Shown in pieces: positions 1 through 5,028 of a stretch of DNA of 5,923 bases. The notes beneath the pieces are model-generated. The model searched no databases, was not told where the DNA came from, and was given only the letters and a program-made list of their open reading frames with translations. This DNA comes from Actinomycetota bacterium (GTDB lineage: Bacteria; Actinomycetota; Actinomycetes; Nanopelagicales; Nanopelagicaceae), in contig WLCU01000066.1 of assembly GCA_009705165.1 (NCBI GenBank), positions 1 through 5,923 of the forward strand. The letters run 5' to 3'. The translations under genes and the position numbers were made by a program. Every line of letters begins with the position of its first letter. Positions within the stretch are counted from its first letter, which is position 1.

Positions 1-95
1 GATTTATATGCCATATATAAGCCTGTTTACCTGAGGAGTTTCTGAGAACGGCCGCAGAACCCGCACTGAATATCTGCCGGGCTTAACCAGGGCGC
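1..95. other. Short region with no assignable gene
   Basis: No gene can be assigned here. On the plus strand, frame 1 is open from the edge and stops at TGA 43-45, coding for at most 14 residues (DLYAIYKPVYLRSF). This could be the C-terminus of a gene lying to the left and convergent with the flavocytochrome, but it is too short to support. The left end is AT-rich and has a small dyad, TTATAT (4-9) and ATATAA (15-20). An imperfect GC-rich stem, GCAGA (54-58) with TCTGC (73-77) plus two more pairs past a bulge, follows the flavocytochrome stop. It has no U-tract on either strand, so I do not call it a terminator. Confidence 0.4.
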
Positions 96-1448
96 TTATT
101 CGCGGTGGAAAGCAAAAGCCTCGTCGTGGAAACGGTTCTTAGGCCCACCCACGTCTTCAAAGGCGTTTCGTACTGCACTGACCAGTGGCTCTGGTCCGCA
201 GATATATACATCGCTATCTGCAAATTGTGGAACCAGCCTTTTAAGTGATCGCGCATCCATTGGATGGTTTTTGCGTGGGCCAACTAAGTAATGAATTCGA
301 ATCGATCCACCACTATTAAAGGCCATGTAATCCAGCTCTTCACGCAAAACTAAATCTTCTTCCTTAGAGGCACGGAAAATAACATCCATCTGCACGCCGC
401 CATTTAACTCATCCATGATTGCGCGGATTGGCGTAATTCCTACGCCGCCACCAACTAAAACAACGTGCGGCCGAGTTGATCGTCCAGCAGTAAATGCACC
501 ATATGGGCCTTCAACAAATACGCGCGTGCCCGGCTTAATAAAAGCTAAAGAGCGTGAATGATCACCTAAATCTTTAACGGTAATTCGCATCAAATGTTCG
601 GTAGGCGCTGCAGATAATGAAAATGGGTGCGACATCAAAAAGTGTCCGCGGGCTAAAAAGCGCCAACCAAAAAACTGTCCGCCTTGTGCATTTAGTTTAT
701 GAAGATTGCGGCCTTTCATAATCACGGAAATAACTCCAGGACCTTCAACAACTACTTTTTCAACTCGCAAATTAACTTTGAGTGATCTAACTAGTGGCAC
801 ACCAAAGCGCCAATAAATAATAGAAAACGCCATCAAGACATACAACGCAGTCCAGTAAGCACGATTTAGCGGATGGCCAATAAACATTTGTCCGTTAAGA
901 ACTTGGTGCATGAAAGATGCTGCAACTGCAATGTAGGTATAAAGATGGATAATCCACCACGTCTCATAACTCATCTTTGCTCTGGCTTTTTTATAAGAAG
1001 TAACACCGGCCATAATCATTAAAACAAAACCAGCTAAGGCAAACCACATCCAGTCGTACTCATTGAGCATGCGCCATAGTTCTTTATATAAAGGAATCGA
1101 ATCTTGCCCAGCAAATGAAAAAATAATGAATAAAACATGTGCGCCGATTCCATACAAAGACCACGGCCCTAAATTGCGATGCCAAGTAACGAGGCGATCA
1201 TGGCCAACGCCTTTTTCTACCCACGGAATTCTGGCAACCAAGAAGATTCCAACGATTGCAAAATAGGTACCAACCAACGCGGACAAACGTGAAAAGGATG
1301 CAAGGGATGCATAGACAGAAGTGAAATCACTTTTGCGCACTGTCGTTAACTGCAATGCCAGAGTTAAACCAAGTCCGGCCCCTAGAGCTAATGCTGCCCA
1401 GTCAGTACCTGCGCCAGAGTGCTTATAAATTCGCGTCGCCTGTGTCAT
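96..1448 (-). CDS. Ferric reductase-like transmembrane flavocytochrome (FAD/NAD(P)H oxidoreductase)
   Basis: This is a membrane electron-transfer protein expected to move electrons from NAD(P)H through FAD and two b-type hemes across the membrane; the physiological acceptor is unknown. Numbering is from the upstream GTG at 1461-1463 (455 residues). The N-terminal half has about six membrane segments. Heme-ligand candidates are His95/His109 and His173/His186; the spacings of 14 and 13 match the NADPH-oxidase/ferric-reductase pattern. The C-terminal FNR module (about 228-455) shows HPFSLS (279-284, FAD), GPYG (319-322), GGGVGITP (338-345, nucleotide binding), CGPEP (422-426) and an aromatic C-terminus (FAF). 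I prefer ATG 1446-1448 (450 residues) because GTG 1461-1463 has no Shine-Dalgarno sequence. The ATG has none either, but a weak -10-like TTCAAT lies 6 bases upstream, which would fit a leaderless start. No FMN-binding or ApbE partner is visible in the window. The family is clear; the substrate is not. Confidence 0.9.
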   Translation of the reverse strand: MTQATRIYKHSGAGTDWAALALGAGLGLTLALQLTTVRKSDFTSVYASLASFSRLSALVGTYFAIVGIFLVARIPWVEKGVGHDRLVTWHRNLGPWSLYGIGAHVLFIIFSFAGQDSIPLYKELWRMLNEYDWMWFALAGFVLMIMAGVTSYKKARAKMSYETWWIIHLYTYIAVAASFMHQVLNGQMFIGHPLNRAYWTALYVLMAFSIIYWRFGVPLVRSLKVNLRVEKVVVEGPGVISVIMKGRNLHKLNAQGGQFFGWRFLARGHFLMSHPFSLSAAPTEHLMRITVKDLGDHSRSLAFIKPGTRVFVEGPYGAFTAGRSTRPHVVLVGGGVGITPIRAIMDELNGGVQMDVIFRASKEEDLVLREELDYMAFNSGGSIRIHYLVGPRKNHPMDARSLKRLVPQFADSDVYICGPEPLVSAVRNAFEDVGGPKNRFHDEAFAFHRE

Positions 1449-1538
1449 GGATTCATTGAACACTAATTGGGGCAGAGATTGCTGATGAGCAACTGAGAAC
1501 TACCTGAAAGGCTTTAAGGCTCCATGCACCTTTTCAGT

Positions 1539-1544
1539 TATACT
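1539..1544 (+). promoter_or_regulatory. -10 box TATACT for a leaderless transcript
   Basis: TATACT matches the bacterial -10 consensus TATAAT at five of six positions and lies 6 bases upstream of ATG 1551. That is the spacing expected when transcription starts on or next to the start codon, a common arrangement in actinobacteria. No convincing -35 is seen 16-18 bases upstream. The box therefore favours ATG 1551 over the upstream in-frame ATG 1524, which would lie outside the transcript. A small dyad, TTGCT (1479-1483) and AGCAA (1488-1492), sits further upstream in the same divergent intergenic region; its meaning is unknown. Confidence 0.55.
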
Positions 1545-1550
1545 GACCAA

Positions 1551-3158
1551 ATGCGCTCAATTAATCGATTTTTGCCAACTCATGCTTCTTTAAACGCCCG
1601 CAGATTTATTGTTGCCTCCATCGCAACGCTTGCGATGCTAGCCACCACCGTGGTTCTGCCAGCAACAATGCAGGCACCTGCATTTGCAGATGGTGAATGT
1701 TCAAAGATTTATGTTCCGCCAGTACCACCAGTTCCAACCGATGGATCTGATACTGGAACTTCAGAGGCAATCATTAGAGCCGTGGATACAAGCGCAGACG
1801 TTGGCGATGAATTACCTGTTTTTAATTGTTACTTGGCATCACCAATTGGCGCTTTTTATAAGGAGCCAATTTGTCAGGCTTTTGACGGTGATCGAGTTCT
1901 GACTTCTACGCCACCAGCTGGAAAATATAAAATTATGTGTACCGGGGCAGAAGCCACAAATGCTTACCTAATCGCATACTATGCAGGAACATTTACTGTA
2001 AATCCAAAGCCCGTAGAGCCAACACCTACGGCTTCGCCGACAGCAACGCCGACCCAGCCAGCCGTGGTTGCCAATAAAGTTGAATCTGGAAAAGATTTTA
2101 GTTATTTCACTGAGCTTCAAACAGCTAGCGGAATTAACCACAACGTTGCCGTTCAAGCCGCGGCAGGTGTATTTATCTCTGGATCAATTATTAATATTGT
2201 TGGAAAACCAGAGCTTTCACTCAAGGGTTCGCAGTTAAGTTTTAGCATTGAAGGTCGCAGCAGCTCTGGCACAACTTTGTCTCGCATGAGCAAGAGCTTT
2301 ACTGTGATAATTGATGCGCCTTCAAATAAATTCCTTCCCGTATTTAGCGCTGATGGTTCAAAATGGACACCGGTCCAACAGCTAACTTCTCCTGAACTTC
2401 CTGCTGGAGTTTTAGCTGGATTTACTGGCGGGGGATCAACTTTTTCAATTTCTACAAAATCCTTTGGCTACTTTGGGCTACGCACTAATCAAAACAATTT
2501 TGAACTCACTGCCCAACCATCCAAGAGCACATATTCGACTACAGATAAGCCACAACTTGCGGCAGAGGCACAAGGCGATGGAAAACTGAGCTTTAGTACT
2601 TCTACTTCAAAGGTCTGCTCAGTTTCTTCAGCAGGAATCGTTACTGCAAAAACCGTTGGAACCTGTTCTATTACAGCTAAGAAGTTAGGAGATCCTGAAT
2701 TCCTAGACGCTGTATCTGCGCCACTTGCGATTACTTTTGCAAAAACAGCTGCCACCAGTAGCGGTTCAAGTAAAAATAATCCTGCGCCAAGCCGAAACAC
2801 TGGCAAGACAACGGTAGTTATTGTTAAGAGCGCAACATCTGATTCGCTTCTTCTTGCAGACCCTGGCATGGATCTAAGCGCATCAACTGTCTCGATCTCT
2901 GGACTTTCTGGTGGAGTTCGTTTGCCACTTAAGAAAGCTTTCCAACTACAAATATCTTCATTGTCGCCATCTACTTCTTATCAGATGAGCGTACTTACAC
3001 CATCTAGTAACAGCATCCCATTGAGTCCAAGTTTGACGTCATCCCGTGGCGTTCTTACCTTCCAAATTATGGAGTTCATTAAAGCTGGTAAATACAAGAT
3101 CGTATTAACTTCTGCAGGCTCTGCTCAATCAAACATGATTGAAGTAACTGTCGGCTAG
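1551..3158 (+). CDS. Secreted multidomain protein with MBG-like and Ig-like domains
   Basis: This is a probable extracellular or cell-surface protein of 535 residues; its function is unknown. Residues 1-46 form a Sec-type signal peptide: basic n-region with RR at 17-18, hydrophobic core 19-36, and cleavage site AFA|D (44-47). After a Pro-rich stretch (55-63), residues about 72-152 resemble an MBG-type beta domain, ending in the typical Y-x-I-x-Y-x-x-GTFTV pattern. A Thr/Pro-rich linker follows (155-171). Residues about 172-320 form a beta-rich segment ending GYFGLR. Residues about 321-398 look like the actinobacterial Ig-like domain with a conserved Cys pair (KVCSVS and GTCSIT). The last ~110 residues are another beta-rich domain closing on KAGKYKIVLTS. 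No LPXTG motif, C-terminal membrane helix or catalytic motif is visible, so any wall attachment is non-covalent or absent. ATG 1524 would add nine residues; 1551 is preferred for the leaderless -10 spacing. Adjacency to the pilus locus hints at surface adhesion, but this is inference. Confidence 0.85.
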   Translation: MRSINRFLPTHASLNARRFIVASIATLAMLATTVVLPATMQAPAFADGECSKIYVPPVPPVPTDGSDTGTSEAIIRAVDTSADVGDELPVFNCYLASPIGAFYKEPICQAFDGDRVLTSTPPAGKYKIMCTGAEATNAYLIAYYAGTFTVNPKPVEPTPTASPTATPTQPAVVANKVESGKDFSYFTELQTASGINHNVAVQAAAGVFISGSIINIVGKPELSLKGSQLSFSIEGRSSSGTTLSRMSKSFTVIIDAPSNKFLPVFSADGSKWTPVQQLTSPELPAGVLAGFTGGGSTFSISTKSFGYFGLRTNQNNFELTAQPSKSTYSTTDKPQLAAEAQGDGKLSFSTSTSKVCSVSSAGIVTAKTVGTCSITAKKLGDPEFLDAVSAPLAITFAKTAATSSGSSKNNPAPSRNTGKTTVVIVKSATSDSLLLADPGMDLSASTVSISGLSGGVRLPLKKAFQLQISSLSPSTSYQMSVLTPSSNSIPLSPSLTSSRGVLTFQIMEFIKAGKYKIVLTSAGSAQSNMIEVTVG

Positions 3159-3941
3159 TTAGTGCTTGATCTGCCAGAAAGAAACTAACCATTGAATCTG
3201 GCTGTCTGAAAGAAACACGGCTATCCAAAAGCCTAAGAGCAAGAACGGTCCAAATGGGATTCTGGACTTTCGGCTTGCTTTTTTCGACAACAACAAGCCA
3301 ACACTAATAAGCCCTGCGGTATAAAAAGATAAAATCAAATAGGCAGCAGTGGTCTGCCAACCAAGTAGGCCCGCAGCAAAAGCCAGAACTGGGGCAAGCT
3401 TTACATCGCCCATACCCATACCCTTGCTGCCGGTTACAACATAAATAACCCCAAAAATAATTAGAGCCGTGATTGGGTCACGCAAAAGACCGGTCAAGTT
3501 TTCAAATGATTGGTCCTGATACATTTTTATGCCAAACACGCCTAGTTCAATTACGGCTAAAACCAGCGTAAAAAGATTAGGCAAACGATGTATTTTCACG
3601 TCAATATAAATGTAGGGAGCAGTAAAAACAGCAATCGAAAAGAACAGGATTGAGGCTAAGGAAAGATCAAACTTGGTATAAATCGCCAAAAAAAGCCCAC
3701 CGCAAAAGAGTTCACCTAATGGATAAATAAATGAAATTCGATTACGACAACTGCGACAACGTCCCTTAAGTGCGATAAAGCTGACTACAGGAATGTTTTC
3801 ATACCAAGCTAAAGCTTTCTGGCACTGAGGGCACTCGGACCCTGGGAAAACCACTGACTTACCAATGTGTGTACGTAGGGCCAACACATTAGAAAATGAA
3901 CCAAAGATCAGACCAAAGAAGAATACATACAAAGAAATCAT
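3159..3941 (-). CDS. pilD: Type IV prepilin peptidase / N-methyltransferase (A24 family)
   Basis: This is a polytopic membrane aspartic protease that cleaves the leader from prepilins after Gly and methylates the new N-terminal Phe. The 260-residue length is normal for the family. The N-terminal FGSFSN motif (13-18) is followed by the cytoplasmic domain with a zinc-type pair of CxxC motifs (Cys37/Cys40 and Cys62/Cys65) and the conserved WYENIP and SFI-x-LKGRC elements, typical of the bifunctional methylating form. The catalytic aspartates are Asp114 (in YIDVKIHRLPN) and Asp179 in the GxGD motif (GMGD, 176-179, followed by VKL). Membrane helices fill the rest. The ATG at 3939-3941 is supported by a good Shine-Dalgarno sequence, AAGGAAGG (complement of 3953-3960), 11 bases upstream. 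The gene is last in the minus-strand pilin cluster, behind a terminator-like hairpin. Both upstream prepilins carry its recognition site. Its TAA directly abuts the TAG of the convergent secreted-protein gene. Confidence 0.95.
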   Translation of the reverse strand: MISLYVFFFGLIFGSFSNVLALRTHIGKSVVFPGSECPQCQKALAWYENIPVVSFIALKGRCRSCRNRISFIYPLGELFCGGLFLAIYTKFDLSLASILFFSIAVFTAPYIYIDVKIHRLPNLFTLVLAVIELGVFGIKMYQDQSFENLTGLLRDPITALIIFGVIYVVTGSKGMGMGDVKLAPVLAFAAGLLGWQTTAAYLILSFYTAGLISVGLLLSKKASRKSRIPFGPFLLLGFWIAVFLSDSQIQWLVSFWQIKH

Positions 3942-3984
3942 TGCAGTGTGTACCTTCCTTAGTTAAAGATATTTGGTAATAAGA

Positions 3985-4032
3985 AACCCTACCTAACACA
4001 CTCAATTACTTGAGTCGGCGCTAGGTAGGGTT
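3985..4032 (-). terminator. Strong nested hairpin terminator after the pilin gene
   Basis: A perfect 11-bp stem, AACCCTACCTA (3985-3995) with TAGGTAGGGTT (4022-4032), encloses a 26-base loop. The loop itself holds a perfect 6-bp hairpin, ACTCAA (4000-4005) with TTGAGT (4010-4015) around TTAC. On the minus strand the stem begins 10 bases after the pilin stop, is preceded by an A-tract and is followed by the moderately U-rich TTTCTTATT (complement of 3978-3986). On the plus strand it is followed by a run of six T (4034-4039), but no plus-strand gene ends nearby, so I read it as the terminator or attenuator of the pilin transcript. It ends about 40 bases before the peptidase start, so peptidase expression would need read-through or a local promoter. 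Confidence 0.8.
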
Positions 4033-4042
4033 CTTTTTTAAA

Positions 4043-4522
4043 TTAGTTTGCTGGGTACTTACACAAAGTCACCGGACTAAACGCTGTAGCGCCTGCGATG
4101 TCTTTGTAACCTTGTACCGTTGATTGCGCACCATTAAATGAGATCTTCAAGAAATAATCCCCGGCAGTTGGTGCGTTAGCAACTACTCCCTGAGTGTTAA
4201 CTAAAGATGGAATTGCTTTCAAGTAAGTGTTAAACGGGGCAGTTAGTGGAGTTGTTCCATCTGCTTTAACGGTAGCTGTGTACCAACCATCAACACCAAC
4301 ATTTGGGAATTCGCCGTTATCAATGTAGAAAGAATCTAGGGCAGAAGCTAAAGCCACCGCGCTTGACTGACATGATTTTTCTACAGACTTGTTTCGAGCA
4401 CCTGCAACACCAATTGTTACGATTGCGGCCAAGATACCCAGAATAATTACAACGATCAAGAGTTCAATAAGAGTGAAGCCTTTTGATGAGGACCTCTTCT
4501 TTTTTCTAAATAACTTCATCAT
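4043..4522 (-). CDS. Type IV prepilin, probable major pilin
   Basis: This is a 159-residue prepilin that after processing should polymerise into a pilus or pseudopilus. The leader MMKLFRKKKRSSSKG is strongly basic and ends at Gly15; cleavage gives Phe1 of the mature chain, with the canonical FTLIE start and Glu5 (residue 20), then a ~25-residue hydrophobic helix. The globular part has Y-x-DNGEFP (66-73), a pattern common to small pilins and PulG/GspG-like pseudopilins. It also has two cysteines, Cys51 and Cys154 (mature 36 and 139), which probably close the C-terminal loop as a disulfide. ATG 4520-4522 is followed by another ATG; the first is better placed for the Shine-Dalgarno sequence GAGGAG (complement of 4533-4538, 10-base spacing). 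It has its own candidate promoter, strong ribosome-binding site and terminator, so I infer it is the abundant subunit. Pilus versus type II-like secretion pseudopilus cannot be decided from this window. Confidence 0.93.
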   Translation of the reverse strand: MMKLFRKKKRSSSKGFTLIELLIVVIILGILAAIVTIGVAGARNKSVEKSCQSSAVALASALDSFYIDNGEFPNVGVDGWYTATVKADGTTPLTAPFNTYLKAIPSLVNTQGVVANAPTAGDYFLKISFNGAQSTVQGYKDIAGATAFSPVTLCKYPAN

Positions 4523-4557
4523 CTTTTCACTGCTCCTCGTGTTGTTATGCGATTGGG

Positions 4558-4581
4558 CATAGGTGACAAGCGTAACCTATG
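4558..4581. repeat. 7-bp inverted repeat overlapping the pilin promoter
   Basis: CATAGGT (4558-4564) and ACCTATG (4575-4581) form a perfect dyad with a 10-base spacer. The predicted minus-strand -10 box (4569-4574) lies in the spacer, and the left arm covers the expected transcription start. The 24-base span suits a dimeric repressor operator. It has no U-tract, so it is unlikely to be a terminator for the upstream prepilin. Operator function is inference. Confidence 0.45.
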
Positions 4582-4597
4582 GATTACTGACCTTCAA
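4569..4597 (-). promoter_or_regulatory. Candidate sigma-70-type promoter for the probable major pilin
   Basis: Read on the minus strand, TTGAAG (complement of 4592-4597) is a -35-like hexamer separated by exactly 17 bases from TACGCT (complement of 4569-4574), which fits the TAnnnT -10 pattern. The predicted start near 4562 gives a leader of about 40 bases containing the GAGGAG Shine-Dalgarno sequence. The element lies in the 81-base gap between the two prepilin genes, the only sizeable gap in the upstream part of the locus. The match is partial but the spacing is ideal. Confidence 0.5.
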
Positions 4598-4603
4598 TTT
4601 CTG

Positions 4604-5026
4604 CTAGCTACAGCCCTTTCCGGACTGAATAGTGCCGTCTTTGACCACGGTGATCGAGCCATCAGCATCGGGATATCCCAAATACAGCCGATAAGGCGAG
4701 CCTTTGCGGGAAAGGGCTTGCAAGGCCACTCCATTGCCATTTGTTAGAGCCGATGTTGGGACTGCGATTTCATTTTGAACATTTGCCAAATACCCTGCGT
4801 CCACTAATACCTGAAGAGAAGCGGCATTAACATTTGAATCATTGAAGTACGACGCATTTGCCGAACTTATTGATTGGTAGTCAATGTTGCAGGCTTTGGT
4901 CTGAGAGCGTTGGGTGGTAGATGCAACGTTGAAAGTCACGATTCCAGCCAACAGCGAAATAATAACTACCGTAATCAATAGCTCAATGAGTGTGAATCCT
5001 TGAGTGTTTGACTCTTTTTTATCCAT
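4604..5026 (-). CDS. Type IV prepilin, probable minor pilin
   Basis: This is a 140-residue prepilin with leader MDKKESNTQG, followed by the processing site G|FTLIE with Glu5 and a hydrophobic helix (ELLITVVIISLLAGIVTF). The globular part is short and ends in a Cys-Ser. Its two cysteines fall at mature positions 36 and 129, so the first coincides exactly with that of the downstream prepilin, and both probably form a C-terminal disulfide. The DNG-x-FP motif of the neighbour is absent; instead there is LQVLVDAGYL. I chose ATG 5024-5026, which is 2 bases after the upstream stop (5029-5031), giving a typical short leader and translational coupling. An in-frame ATG at 5051-5053 would add nine residues (MGSPESELN), overlap the upstream gene by 25 bases, and has AGGA 7 bases upstream, so it remains possible. 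The ribosome-binding sequence for the shorter form is weak (AGAGAG). No terminator separates it from the next gene. Confidence 0.9.
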   Translation of the reverse strand: MDKKESNTQGFTLIELLITVVIISLLAGIVTFNVASTTQRSQTKACNIDYQSISSANASYFNDSNVNAASLQVLVDAGYLANVQNEIAVPTSALTNGNGVALQALSRKGSPYRLYLGYPDADGSITVVKDGTIQSGKGCS

Positions 5027-5028
5027 GT

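Noticed and set aside
51..81. GC-rich imperfect stem as terminator of the flavocytochrome gene
   Set aside because: The stem is short and bulged and there is no U-tract on either strand.
1063..1266. Plus-strand 67-codon reading frame inside the flavocytochrome gene
   Set aside because: It is antisense to the conserved heme-binding membrane region and has no family features.
1599..1604. Twin-arginine (Tat) export signal in the secreted protein
   Set aside because: Arg-Arg is followed by F-I-V, but the preceding and following residues do not give the S/T-R-R-x-F-L-K consensus, and the hydrophobic core is typical of Sec.
2489..2869. 126-codon minus-strand reading frame inside the secreted-protein gene
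   Set aside because: It lies wholly antisense to a well-supported gene with signal peptide and domain signatures. Its hydrophobic look comes from the complement of Ser/Thr/Lys codons.
3059..3158. Sortase anchor at the C-terminus of the secreted protein
   Set aside because: There is no LPXTG-like motif, hydrophobic helix or basic tail in the last residues.
4547..4747. Plus-strand 66-codon reading frame spanning the gap between the prepilins
   Set aside because: It mostly overlaps the minor prepilin antisense and shows no motif or ribosome-binding site.
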